Shown in pieces: positions 16,870-26,916 of a stretch of 64,000 nucleotides of DNA. This DNA is from Synechococcus sp. 8F6 (GTDB taxonomy: Bacteria; Cyanobacteriota; Cyanobacteriia; PCC-6307; Cyanobiaceae), in contig NZ_NQKZ01000009.1 in the NCBI RefSeq assembly GCF_002252665.1, positions 1 through 64,000 of the forward strand, written 5' to 3'. Every line of letters begins with the position of its first letter. The first letter of the stretch is position 1. Both the position numbers and the translations under genes were made by a program. Under the pieces are notes generated by a model. That model had not been told where the DNA came from and did not search any database. It was given only the letters and a program-made list of their open reading frames with translations.

Positions 16870-17751
16870 TCAGGATCCCGCCCGCTGCCCGTCGGCCCCA
16901 CTCAGCCAGCTCTCCAGCCCCTCCCCTAAAAACGACAGGCCGAGCACCAGCACAAACAGGGCCAAGCCGGGATAAAGGGCTGTCCACCAGATGCCGGTGG
17001 GCAGGGCCGTGAGCGCCTGCTGCAGGTCGCCGCCCCACTCCGGGATAGTTTCTGGCAGGCCCAGGCCGAGGAAACCGAGGCCGCCGAGCACCAGCACCGC
17101 ATCGGCGGCGTTGAGGGTGAGCAGCACCGGCACCGAGGTGATCACGTTGCGCAGCAGGTAGCGCCGCAGGATCCAGAGCGGACCTGCCCCGAGCGACTGG
17201 GCCGCCTCCACAAACAACTCCGCCTTCACCTGGGCCGTTTGGTTGCGCACCACGCGGAAGTATTGGGGGATGTAGACGACGCACAGCGCGGCGGCGGCAT
17301 TGGGCAGGCCGCGCCCCAGCAGAAACGCCAGCACCACCGAGAGCAGCAGCACCGGCAGGGTGTAGAGGGTGTCCATGAGCAGCACAAGCACCCGGTCGAC
17401 CCAGCCGCCCAGGTAGCCGCTCACCATGCCCAGCGGCACCCCGATCACCAGGGCAATCACCAGGGCCAGCAGCACCACCTGCAGGGCCACGCCGCTGCCG
17501 GCCAGGGTGCGCACGCACACATCGCGGCCGAGACGATCGGTGCCGCACCAGTGGGCCAGCGACGGCGGCGCATAGATGGGGTTCTGCAGGCCGGCGTTGG
17601 GATCGCTCAGCCAGCCGATGTGCACCAGCAACGGCGTGAGCAGGGCCACCAGGGCATACAGCACCACGATCGCCAGCCCCCAGCGGGCCATACGGCCCGA
17701 AAGGCTGGTGGCGCGGCGAAGGGCAAAGCCTGCAAACAAAAGGTGCGCCAA
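16870..17751 (-). CDS. ABC transporter permease, DppC/OppC type
   Basis: About 293 aa inner-membrane permease. It has an N-terminal helix (WGLAIVVLYALVALLTPLL), the periplasmic segment HWCGTDRLGRDV typical of DppC/NikC-like permeases, five further helices, and the EAA loop (VEAAQSLGAGPLWILRRYLL) that contacts the ATPase. Substrate is probably a peptide or nickel-type ligand. No partner genes lie nearby. The start is uncertain; TTG at 17751 fits the length. Confidence 0.85.
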   Translation of the reverse strand: MAHLLFAGFALRRATSLSGRMARWGLAIVVLYALVALLTPLLVHIGWLSDPNAGLQNPIYAPPSLAHWCGTDRLGRDVCVRTLAGSGVALQVVLLALVIALVIGVPLGMVSGYLGGWVDRVLVLLMDTLYTLPVLLLSVVLAFLLGRGLPNAAAALCVVYIPQYFRVVRNQTAQVKAELFVEAAQSLGAGPLWILRRYLLRNVITSVPVLLTLNAADAVLVLGGLGFLGLGLPETIPEWGGDLQQALTALPTGIWWTALYPGLALFVLVLGLSFLGEGLESWLSGADGQRAGS

Positions 17752-17835
17752 TGGCGGTGGGCACCAGTTGAGCAGAGATGGGGCTGCAGCGCCACGGCGA
17801 TCAGATCTATTTTGATGTTTGATGCCAGGCACCAA

Positions 17836-18084
17836 ATGCGCACCACCCTGCGGCTGGATGACGACGTGCTCTCGGCTGCCCGGGTTCTGGCTCGGGAACG
17901 GCGCCAATCCATCGGCAGCGTGATCAGCCAATTGCTGCGCAGCGCCTTAACCACGCCAGTGCCAGCGGATCTCGCCAGAGCACCTCAGGAACACCGCAAT
18001 GGCTTTCCGTTGCTGCCCCTCCAGCCCACCGGAGGCCCGGTGGATCTCGATCTGGTCAACAGCCTGCGGGAGGACGGCGAGTGA
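17836..18084 (+). CDS. Ribbon-helix-helix antitoxin
   Basis: 82 aa. The N-terminus MRTTLRLDDDVLSAARVLA followed by RRQSIGSVISQLLRSAL is a ribbon-helix-helix DNA-binding domain of VapB/CopG type; the tail would wrap the toxin. An ATG 21 bases upstream is an alternative start. The stop overlaps the start of the PIN gene (GTGA), the standard antitoxin-toxin arrangement. Confidence 0.8.
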   Translation: MRTTLRLDDDVLSAARVLARERRQSIGSVISQLLRSALTTPVPADLARAPQEHRNGFPLLPLQPTGGPVDLDLVNSLREDGE

Positions 18085-18536
18085 TCCCGGTCGCCCTGCT
18101 CGACGCAAACGTGCTGATCGCCTTGATCGACCCCAGGCATGTGCATCACGACAGCTCCCATCGCTGGTTTTCGAGCCGGGGAGAGGCCGATTGGGCCAGT
18201 TGTGCCGTGACCCAAAACGCCGTACTGCGCATCGTGGGGCATCCGCGATACCCCAATTCCCCGGGATCACCGGCGGTGGTGAGTCGGATTTTGCAGGAGC
18301 TCGTCTCCCATCCCCAGCATCAGTTCTGGGCGGAGGCCCCGAGCTTGCTGGGCCTGGGGCATGTCAACCCATCGGCCCTGGTGGAATCGGGCCAAATCAC
18401 CGATACCTTTTTGCTGGCTTTGGCGGTTCAAAAAGGAGGGGTGCTGGCCAGCCTCGACAGACGCCTCAGCACCTTCGCCGTGGCGGGCGGACAAGGCGCC
18501 CTTGAGCTGATTCCCACCGACGCAGCGCCCCCTTAA
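18081..18536 (+). CDS. PIN-domain toxin (VapC type)
   Basis: 151 aa from GTG. PIN acidic residues: LLDANVLIALID near the N-terminus, Glu/Asp-bearing middle helices, GQITDTFLLALA and GVLASLDRRL. Family members are RNases that cleave tRNA or rRNA when freed from their antitoxin. Coupled to the antitoxin upstream. Confidence 0.8.
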   Translation: MIPVALLDANVLIALIDPRHVHHDSSHRWFSSRGEADWASCAVTQNAVLRIVGHPRYPNSPGSPAVVSRILQELVSHPQHQFWAEAPSLLGLGHVNPSALVESGQITDTFLLALAVQKGGVLASLDRRLSTFAVAGGQGALELIPTDAAPP

Positions 18537-18556
18537 CCTCCGCCCATGGCCAGCGC
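18534..18556. repeat. 23-bp direct repeat, left copy
   Basis: A 23-base sequence beginning TAACCTCCGCCC is repeated exactly at 19281-19303. This copy starts inside the stop codon of the first PIN gene and lies before the second toxin-antitoxin module. Confidence 0.85.
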
Positions 18557-18561
18557 ATAAC

Positions 18562-18578
18562 GCATGCATGATGCATGC
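18562..18578. promoter_or_regulatory. Palindrome before second toxin-antitoxin pair
   Basis: GCATGCAT and ATGCATGC flank a single G, a perfect 17-base palindrome 40 bases before the antitoxin ATG. A TACAAT-like -10 box follows at about 18586. It fits an operator for the FitA-like antitoxin. Confidence 0.6.
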
Positions 18579-18617
18579 ATATCCACTACAATCGGCATTC
18601 ACCTTCCTCGGGTAGCG

Positions 18618-18866
18618 ATGCCCTCACTCCAGATTCGCGACCTGCCCGAGCCATTGCATCGCCTGCTGCAGCGGCGAGCCCGTGCCCACAAGCGCAGCCT
18701 GAGCCAGCAGGCGCTGGCCGATCTGGAAACCATGGCGGGCGGCGATCAGCGCCAGCGGCGCCAACTGACCCTGGAGCGGATCCAGCAGCGCTGGAACCAG
18801 CGCTCGCCCCTGCAGTGGACCCAGTCACCGGAAGATCTCATCCGGGCCGACCGTGAGCGCGGATGA
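18618..18866 (+). CDS. FitA-like antitoxin
   Basis: 82 aa starting MPSLQIRDLPEPLHRLLQRR with RSLSQQALADLE, the ribbon-helix-helix pattern of FitA/StbC antitoxins. The C-terminus (LQWTQSPEDLIRADRERG) is the expected toxin-binding tail. It overlaps the next gene by 4 bases (ATGA). The palindrome upstream is its likely operator. Confidence 0.8.
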   Translation: MPSLQIRDLPEPLHRLLQRRARAHKRSLSQQALADLETMAGGDQRQRRQLTLERIQQRWNQRSPLQWTQSPEDLIRADRERG

Positions 18867-19267
18867 CAGCACCCTCCCTCGCCACCTGCGTGCTGGATGC
18901 ATCAGCGGTGGTGAGGCTGATCACGGGCGATCCGGAGGCATCCCAATGGGCGCAGCACATCGAACGAGCCCCGTTGGTGCTTGCGCCTGAACTGATGCTG
19001 AGCGAGGTTGCCAACACGCTCTGGAAACTGCATCGCGCCGGCCACCTCAGTGCGCAGGATCCCCAGGAGCTGCTGGCCGACGCCCGCGATCTGGTGGACC
19101 AGATCGAACCGGATCGTCACCTCCAGGTGGAAGCTCTGGCCCTTGCCTGCCATCTCGACCACCCTGTGCATGACTGCCTCTACTTGGCCCTGGCCAGGCG
19201 AGAAGCAGCGCTGCTTCTGACGGCTGATCAGCGACTGCAAAAGCTTGCCAGCAAGGTTCTGCCGTAA
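18863..19267 (+). CDS. PIN-domain toxin (VapC type)
   Basis: 134 aa. PIN motifs: CVLDASAVVRLI, APELMLSEVANTLWKLH, HPVHDCLYLALARRE and LLTADQRLQKL, holding the acidic metal site of VapC RNases. Translation is coupled to the FitA-like antitoxin. The pair lies between two exact 23-bp repeats. Confidence 0.85.
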   Translation: MTAPSLATCVLDASAVVRLITGDPEASQWAQHIERAPLVLAPELMLSEVANTLWKLHRAGHLSAQDPQELLADARDLVDQIEPDRHLQVEALALACHLDHPVHDCLYLALARREAALLLTADQRLQKLASKVLP

Positions 19268-19280
19268 CGCGGCCCCCTCC

Positions 19281-19303
19281 TAACCTCCGCCCATGGCCAG
19301 CGC
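19281..19303. repeat. 23-bp direct repeat, right copy
   Basis: Exact copy of 18534-18556, 14 bases after the PIN stop and running straight into the response-regulator remnant. The spacing between the copies equals the second toxin-antitoxin module. Confidence 0.85.
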
Positions 19304-19569
19304 CCGTTCCTGCGCAGCGAGCTGGAGCTGGAGCTGATCCGCGCTGAGCCCTGGAATCTGCTGCTGCTCGATTGGACCCTGCCGATGCTCACCGGCGTTG
19401 ACGGCATCGAAGACCGGGTGAACGCCCTGGATGCCGGTGCCGACGACTACCGGGTGAATCCTTCTCGTTCGAGAAGCTGCTGGACCGGTTGCGGGCCCTG
19501 CAAACGGCGCCATTGCAACAGCTGCCAATTGGCCGCCAGCAGGAACGTGGGCTGGAAGCAGGGTCGTAG
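19295..19569 (+). pseudogene. Decayed response regulator
   Basis: One frame reads RSELELELIRAEPWNLLLLD then WTLPMLTG, the phospho-acceptor region of a receiver domain. A block is missing, then ALDAGADDYRVNP follows. After a frame change near 19459 it continues FSFEKLLDRLRALQ, the end of a receiver domain. The start, the middle and the DNA-binding domain are lost, so this is an OmpR-type regulator remnant. Confidence 0.65.
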
Positions 19570-19680
19570 CGAAGGGCGGGTGAGTAACGATAGCCAGCAA
19601 ATTCTCAGACAGATCTCAGCAGACCCTGTAGACCGGGAAAAACGCTCCGGCGATACTGCAGGAATCCAACCCACGGACCC

Positions 19681-20136
19681 ATGACCAGCTCCACACGTCT
19701 GATGCAGCAGAAGCTTCTGCTCAACCGCCTGATCACCAAACAAGACCGCAAGGGCCTGGCCCAGGGCTTCACCCTGATCGAACTGATGATCGTGGTGGCG
19801 ATCATCGGCATTCTTTCTGCTGTGGCGATTCCTCAGTTTTTAGGGGTGCGGGATCGGGCAGCAGCGTCCGCCAAGGTAGGTGAACTGGTTGGACTCGCAA
19901 AAGAATGTGCAGTGGGGCAAGTTACTGGGGTAGAGCAGACCCTTGGACTTGGAGCCAGCGGCATTGTCCCCACCGCAAAATGTGATGGCAAGCAAGATGT
20001 TTTACTTCCGACCGCAGCACTCTCCCCTGCAGCCCCGGCTGGAGTTAAATGCCTTGCAGATGACAAATCTTCAGGGAAGACAATAGCAACTATTACCGTC
20101 AAGCAAGACGGCTCCATGGCATGCGCCTGGAGCTAA
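19681..20136 (+). CDS. Type IV pilin (PilA-like)
   Basis: 151 aa. A 29-residue leader ends at the prepilin site LAQG/FTLIELMIVVAIIG, with Glu5 and a hydrophobic helix to about residue 55. The globular part has three Cys and ends KQDGSMACAWS. The leader is long for a major pilin. It heads the plus-strand half of the pilin locus; pilus assembly ATPases are not in the window. Confidence 0.85.
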   Translation: MTSSTRLMQQKLLLNRLITKQDRKGLAQGFTLIELMIVVAIIGILSAVAIPQFLGVRDRAAASAKVGELVGLAKECAVGQVTGVEQTLGLGASGIVPTAKCDGKQDVLLPTAALSPAAPAGVKCLADDKSSGKTIATITVKQDGSMACAWS

Positions 20137-20240
20137 CAGAGCAAAAGAACGAAAGAAGAAATAGGACAAACTTAACCAGCTTTACTTAGCCCTAAGTAGC
20201 GGCCATGTTCCAAAGTTAATTCTGCGAATCAAGGCCAATC

Positions 20241-20805
20241 ATGTCCACTCATCACTGGCAACGCAAATTCCTGCCCCTGAAGGCAAACAAGCCCCAGGAG
20301 CAGGGTTTCATTCTGGCCCTGGTGGTGACCAACTCGGTGGGCACGCTCACGCAGTCGGGCAAGAGCTTCAGCAAAAGCCGCGAGCGCGATGCGATCAGCG
20401 CCCTGATCGCCAAAGACCTCGAAGGCTTGCGGGCCACAGCGTTCAACTACATACGCTGCGATCCCTCCCCCCAGCCCAATGAGCCAGCCGGTTGCCCCAC
20501 GGCCCGTGACAATTCCTTTGCTGATGGGCAGATCACCTTCGTTCCGGATGTGACCCGCTTGCAGGGCAGGCACCCTGGCCGAAGGCCTGGCGTCCACCGA
20601 CGCTGCCTTGGGGGGCATCTCCACCCTGGCCATCCCCTCAACTCTCTCGGGAGTGAGCCTCCGGGGGGTGAGCATCTCGCGCACGGTGAGCGCGACGGGC
20701 AACGAGCTCGCGGTGAAATACAGCTCGCTTTCCTCGGAATCCGGCAATAGCCCGGTGTATCAACAGGCGATCATCGTGCCGGAATCCACCGGCTGGTGTC
20801 CCTGA
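20241..20805 (+). pseudogene. Frameshifted pilin-like gene
   Basis: The first frame has QEQGFILALVVTNSVGTL, a weakened prepilin-type site without Glu5, and runs to ITFVPDVTRL. The coding sense then moves to another frame near 20560-20572 (duplicated GCAGG), giving AGTLAEGLASTDAALGGIST and ending PVYQQAIIVPESTGWCP. Neither half alone is complete. The hydrophobic helix is also short, so an earlier deletion is possible. Confidence 0.6.
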
Positions 20806-21383
20806 CGGCAATGCGATCCTGCAACAGCCAAGGCTTCACCCTGGTTGAGCTGATGCTGGTGGTGGTGCTGATGGGCTTGACCAGCGTGCTCGGACTGAGC
20901 AGCTACTACCGCTTCATGAATGATGCTCGCCTCAATTCAGGCGGCAAAGCTATCGCTGGCTGGCTCGATCAAATTCGAAGCATGGCCATCCAAAATTCCA
21001 AAACCTGCACCGTGCAAATCAATCCCGCCAGCGGCACATTGGAGCTGGTCACGGATCCCACCCTGGGAAACTGCGATTTTCAGGATCCTCCACGGCCCTT
21101 CACCTTCAATCTGCAAGAGCAAGTGGGACAAGGCGAAATCGTGCAGCTCTGCGCCAGATTGATGAATCCCAGCGCGGAGTTCACACCCTGCAGCAGCTCG
21201 GCACCCGGCAGCGCGCTGACAGTGCGCTACACACCGCGCGGCACCACGCCAGACAATGCTCTGATTGAGCTACGCAGCGCCAAACAAAGCCACAATCGCT
21301 GCATCGCCCTTCATTCCCCCCTGGGGCTAATTCGCCTAGGGCGCGTGCTCAACGACCGCTGCGACTGGACTAGTGCATGGTGA
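20796..21383 (+). CDS. Minor pilin (GspH/FimT-like)
   Basis: 195 aa from GTG at 20796, or 190 from ATG at 20811. Prepilin site SQG/FTLVELMLVVVLMGLTS with Glu5; the body resembles GspH/FimT pseudopilins (AIAGWLDQIRSMAIQNSKTC, then LIRLGRVLNDRCDW at the end). Such proteins prime pilus assembly and some bind DNA. It overlaps the next gene by 7 bases. Confidence 0.75.
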   Translation: MSLTAMRSCNSQGFTLVELMLVVVLMGLTSVLGLSSYYRFMNDARLNSGGKAIAGWLDQIRSMAIQNSKTCTVQINPASGTLELVTDPTLGNCDFQDPPRPFTFNLQEQVGQGEIVQLCARLMNPSAEFTPCSSSAPGSALTVRYTPRGTTPDNALIELRSAKQSHNRCIALHSPLGLIRLGRVLNDRCDWTSAW

Positions 21384-22582
21384 TCACCACACCACGGCAA
21401 GCTAAGGGGTTCACGCTTCCAGAACTGCTGATAGCAGGCTTCATCAGCGGCTTGCTGGTGGTGGGAGCTGGTCAAATCATGCTGAGCCAGATGCGCACCG
21501 ATGAGCGCATGGAGGCAGCCGAACGCCAGAAAAGCGAATGGTCGCGAGCCTCATCTTTCATCGAAGCTGAAGCCGCTCTCAGCCAGCAGGTGATCACCAC
21601 TGCCAGCAAGGTGAACATTCCCAGCAGTTGTGGCTTTCAAACGGACCAATTCCGCGCGGCTCTGGATCTCCGCCGTGATCTGCCATTGGTGATCTATGGG
21701 GTGAAACCCAATGTGAGCGGATCACTGCCGAGCCATGCCCTGTGGCGCTGCGGCCCGGTGATCACGGCCGAAGGCCGCTACGATTCCTCCCAGCCAATCC
21801 AGCTCGCCATGATGGTGGATGGGCTGGATGGTGACGCCATTGAGAATGGCTTTGCAGCCAGTAGCAGCGACAGCAAATCGTTCACATTTAACCTGGCTCT
21901 GAAAGGCCTTTCAACCCGTGCCTACAGCCAGGATGCGGGCGTTCACTCCCGTGTCAACCCTCTCTATCCACGCCCCGGTGAAGGCAGCTTGTGTGGGGGC
22001 AGCATGTACAACTGGGCCGTGGGATCAACCACTGGCGCAGATACCCTCAGCGTTCCCATTGGTGCACTCACCAGCGAAGACGAAGTGCTGATGTGCGGCA
22101 AAGGTGGTGGCGACACGATCCCCGGCTCCAATGTAAACGACATTCTGGAATGTGGCGATGGCGGAATCAATGGCATTGATGCCTGCACAGCCTATGGAAT
22201 GGGTGGCAGCGATCGCTTGGTGGGCAGCAATCAAAACGACACGCTTTACGGAGACAGTCCTACAAACACTGGTATTACTGACACCCGAAACGAACTCGTT
22301 GGCCGTGGTGGCGACGACACGCTCTATGGCGGCCAAGGCCAAAACCTCTACCTCCCTGGCCCCGGCAACGACACCGTGATTGGCGGCTCTGGCCTCGATG
22401 TGGTGTTTTTCAAAGGGAATCGCAGCGAATACTCCCTCTCCGCTGGTTGCTCCAAAAGCAGCTGCATCGTGACCGACAACGCAGCAGCCAGCGCCGATGG
22501 CACCCGCCCGGAAGGCACCAACACGCTGTCTGGCGTAGAGATCCTGATCTTCAAGGACGCCCGCATCGACCTCGATCCCTGA
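21377..22582 (+). CDS. Prepilin fused to RTX calcium-binding repeats
   Basis: 401 aa. The N-terminus is a type IV prepilin of PilW kind: AKG/FTLPELLIAGFISGLLV with Glu5. A globular part runs to about residue 215. RTX nonapeptide-like repeats follow to about residue 350 (GKGGGDTIPGSNVNDILECG, GGSDRLVGSNQNDTLYG, GRGGDDTLYGGQG, PGNDTVIGGSGLDVV), then a capping end. RTX repeats bind calcium and fold outside the cell. It would place a calcium-dependent surface domain on the pilus. The start overlaps the previous gene. Confidence 0.75.
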   Translation: MVITTPRQAKGFTLPELLIAGFISGLLVVGAGQIMLSQMRTDERMEAAERQKSEWSRASSFIEAEAALSQQVITTASKVNIPSSCGFQTDQFRAALDLRRDLPLVIYGVKPNVSGSLPSHALWRCGPVITAEGRYDSSQPIQLAMMVDGLDGDAIENGFAASSSDSKSFTFNLALKGLSTRAYSQDAGVHSRVNPLYPRPGEGSLCGGSMYNWAVGSTTGADTLSVPIGALTSEDEVLMCGKGGGDTIPGSNVNDILECGDGGINGIDACTAYGMGGSDRLVGSNQNDTLYGDSPTNTGITDTRNELVGRGGDDTLYGGQGQNLYLPGPGNDTVIGGSGLDVVFFKGNRSEYSLSAGCSKSSCIVTDNAAASADGTRPEGTNTLSGVEILIFKDARIDLDP

Positions 22583-22589
22583 GTCGCCT

Positions 22590-23150
22590 TCAGGCACCCC
22601 GCAGCAGCGCCACCGGCAACACACTGCGCAGCTGCCCGCCATCGGCCCAGCTCTGCTGCACCTGCAGCTGCAGCACCCCATCGGCGCCGGGCTCAGCCCG
22701 AAAGCCATCGCTGTTGGCCAGGGCATCAAGCACCACCCGGTTTTGGGCCGCGCCGCTGCCCAGTTCGCCATGGAGTCCATAGGCCGGCCCGCAGCGCATC
22801 AGCACCCGCCCGCGCCAGATCGGCTCGGCGGGTTTGCCCAGCGAGTAGGTGATCGGTCCGGCGGCGGTGGCCAGATGCAGCACCACCGTGCGCCCGGCCA
22901 GATTGCAGGCCGGCGGCAGCACCGCCGGATCAGCCTGGCCTTGGGCCTGCAGCAGATCGCCCCGCACCAGCTCCAGCGTGCGCCGGGCCACCACCCGCTC
23001 GCGCAGCAACCGGCCCAGCCGCTGGCCGTTGCTGCCTTCCGCCAGCATGGCCTGCAGCAGCCCGCCGGTGAGGCCGCAGCCGATCACCAGGGCCAGCAAC
23101 AACTCCACCAGGGAAAACCCCTGGGATTGAGCAAGACACTTGTGGGTCAT
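22590..23150 (-). CDS. Minor pilin (PilW-like)
   Basis: 186 aa with prepilin site SQG/FSLVELLLALVIGCGLTG and Glu5. The body includes ACNLAGRTVVLHL and MRCGPAYGLHG, similar in layout to the middle of the pilin-RTX gene. Last gene of a four-gene minus-strand operon; its start overlaps the gene upstream by 4 bases. Confidence 0.75.
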   Translation of the reverse strand: MTHKCLAQSQGFSLVELLLALVIGCGLTGGLLQAMLAEGSNGQRLGRLLRERVVARRTLELVRGDLLQAQGQADPAVLPPACNLAGRTVVLHLATAAGPITYSLGKPAEPIWRGRVLMRCGPAYGLHGELGSGAAQNRVVLDALANSDGFRAEPGADGVLQLQVQQSWADGGQLRSVLPVALLRGA

Positions 23151-23671
23151 AACGCCCCATCGGCAAGGCAGGCGCTGCTGCTGGGCTTGCCATCCGCCGG
23201 GCCGCTATAGCGCCCCAGCCGCACCACCCCCAGGGGCAACGACAGCACCAGGCAACGCCGCAGCTCGATGCCCTCAGCAGCGATCAGCACCGTGCCGCCA
23301 TCCAGCACCAGTCCGTTGCTGCTGAACCGCAGGGCCGCAGGCAGGTTGTGCCGCAGCTCCACGCCGGCTTGGTGCTCCTGCTCCGCGCCATCGCTGATTC
23401 CGCAGGCCGGCAAGCTGCCGCCACTGGGCTCACGCCAGCCCGAGGGTCCAAGCGCCAGGGCGCAGGGCTGGCCGTGGCGCGCGGCCGCCTGGCGTGCTTG
23501 CTCAAGGCCCAGGGCCAGCCGGCGGCTGGTCGACTCCACCCGCATCAGCGCCAGGCTGCGCTGGCCCGAGCCAACACTCATCGCGGCCAGGATTCCCAAC
23601 ACCGCCATCGCCACCAACACCTCCGGCAGGCTGAAGCCAGCGTGTGCGGTGCGGCTGTCAAAGCGTGGCAT
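23147..23671 (-). CDS. Minor pilin (GspH/FimT-like)
   Basis: 174 aa. Prepilin site HAG/FSLPEVLVAMAVLGILA with Glu5; the body has RLALGLEQARQAAARHGQPC and ends with a conserved-looking VVRLGRYSGPADG. It overlaps both neighbours, consistent with one transcript. Confidence 0.75.
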   Translation of the reverse strand: MPRFDSRTAHAGFSLPEVLVAMAVLGILAAMSVGSGQRSLALMRVESTSRRLALGLEQARQAAARHGQPCALALGPSGWREPSGGSLPACGISDGAEQEHQAGVELRHNLPAALRFSSNGLVLDGGTVLIAAEGIELRRCLVLSLPLGVVRLGRYSGPADGKPSSSACLADGAL

Positions 23672-24086
23672 CGGTCTGCTCCTCAGTTGGGGGCTCAGTT
23701 GTGGGCGCCATTGAGCCGCACAGGCCATAGGCCGCCGGGCTGAGCCAGCGCTGCCGCTGCCCCACCTCCGCCGCAGTGATCTGCACGCGCACCAGGGCGC
23801 CGGGTTCGGCGCTCACCACACGGCTCAACCCTGCCCCCAGAGGCTGGGATTGCAGATGGGCGGCCAGCCAGCGGGCGGCATCCACGCAGTCGGCCGCCAC
23901 GGGCTCGGCCGCCATGGCCGTCAGCCGGGCCTGACTGCCCAGCAGGGCGATCTCCAGCTGCCCGAGTTGCTGCTGACGCTGCTCCGCCGCCGCCGCTGAG
24001 CTGGTGCCGCTGGCCCAGAGCTGCAGGGAGCAACTCGACGAGACCACCAGAATCACCGACGCCACCAGGGTTTCCACCAGGTTCAT
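23658..24086 (-). CDS. Minor pilin (PilV-like)
   Basis: 142 aa beginning MNLVETLVASVILVVSSS, a PilV-type hydrophobic helix with the Glu but almost no leader before it. Either the prepilin leader has been lost or the true start lies upstream in the overlap. Three Cys in the body could form disulfides. Middle of the minor-pilin operon. Confidence 0.6.
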   Translation of the reverse strand: MNLVETLVASVILVVSSSCSLQLWASGTSSAAAAEQRQQQLGQLEIALLGSQARLTAMAAEPVAADCVDAARWLAAHLQSQPLGAGLSRVVSAEPGALVRVQITAAEVGQRQRWLSPAAYGLCGSMAPTTEPPTEEQTDATL

Positions 24087-24640
24087 GACGCCCCCGCCGC
24101 GGCGGAGCGACCCCGCAAGCCGAGTTCCCGCAGCGCCACCAACTGCGGGGGCGCCAGTCCCTCAGCGGCCGCCTGACGCATCAATTCCAGGGCAAACGCC
24201 GCCTGCAGCGGGCGCGGCTGCTCGGCACTGGCCAGCAGCTCCAGCGTGGCCACCGCCTGGCCCCGCTGCGGAGCCCCGGCCTCAGCGGCGTCCTGCCAAG
24301 TGGGGCCCTCAACCCGCACCAGCCGGTAGGCCACCGGGCCCACCTGGCCTGTCTCGCCCACCCGGGCGGCGAGTTGATCAACGCTGCGGGGATCCGCCAG
24401 CAGGTGCTGGGCCGCCGACATCAGCCCATCCTCGGCCTGGCGCAGCCGCTGGCCCGCACTCACCTGGCTGCGGGATTGGAGTGCCGCCGCCTGCAGCGAC
24501 AGGCTGCTGAGCATCAACAGCAGGGAGGCGGCAGTGGACAGCGGCAACAGAAAGCCATCTTGCGCCGGTCGAGAGCGAGGGCCAAAGCAAAAGCAAGGGC
24601 TAAAGCAAAACCGTGGTCGCAAGTGCGGTAACGGGGCCAT
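24083..24640 (-). CDS. PilX-like pilus protein
   Basis: 185 aa. After a basic, Cys-rich leader comes AQDGFLLPLSTAASLLLMLS, a hydrophobic helix in the position used by PilX-type proteins, then an Ala/Gln-rich body. There is no Glu5. The start is uncertain. First gene of the minus-strand minor-pilin operon, downstream of lepA. Confidence 0.55.
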   Translation of the reverse strand: MAPLPHLRPRFCFSPCFCFGPRSRPAQDGFLLPLSTAASLLLMLSSLSLQAAALQSRSQVSAGQRLRQAEDGLMSAAQHLLADPRSVDQLAARVGETGQVGPVAYRLVRVEGPTWQDAAEAGAPQRGQAVATLELLASAEQPRPLQAAFALELMRQAAAEGLAPPQLVALRELGLRGRSAAAGAS

Positions 24641-24708
24641 CGGGGCACCTGTTTGACAACGACCCGTTCAGCATTCCCACAGCCCCCACGGCCGCCCATC
24701 AGGGGGAG

Positions 24709-26517
<1,809 letters not shown>

Positions 26518-26593
26518 GGCAGCGATCCTAGGGAGAGGCCCTGCCGCCGCGATCCATTCCTAAGCTCCTTGGTATCGCCCCCAACCCTTAGCC

Positions 26594-26878
26594 ATGACAA
26601 CAGAAACCACGGCACCCGAAAACGCCACCCCCAGCAGCGCCGACCCCCACGCCCTCACGATTGAAAACGTGGAGCGCACCCTCGATGAGCTGCGCCCGTA
26701 CCTGATGGCCGATGGCGGCAACGTGGAAGTAGTGGAGATCGACGGGCCGATCGTGAAGGTGCGGCTCCAGGGCGCCTGCGGCTCCTGCCCCAGCAGCACC
26801 ATGACCCTCAAGATGGGCATCGAGCGCAAGCTGCGCGAGGCCATCCCCGAGGTGAGCGAAGTGGTGCAAGTGCTGTGA
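26594..26878 (+). CDS. NifU-like iron-sulfur scaffold
   Basis: 94 aa single NifU C-terminal domain: [19 protein letters not shown] then [20 protein letters not shown]. The CxxC (CGSC) holds a transient Fe-S cluster as a homodimer. Cyanobacteria use such a NfuA/CnfU-type carrier to supply photosystem I and ferredoxins. An acidic tail of about 20 residues precedes the domain. Confidence 0.9.
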   Translation: MTTETTAPENATPSSADPHALTIENVERTLDELRPYLMADGGNVEVVEIDGPIVKVRLQGACGSCPSSTMTLKMGIERKLREAIPEVSEVVQVL

Positions 26879-26916
26879 ACCTTGCCCCGTAGGCTCGGTT
26901 TACTTGCCTTGGGTCT

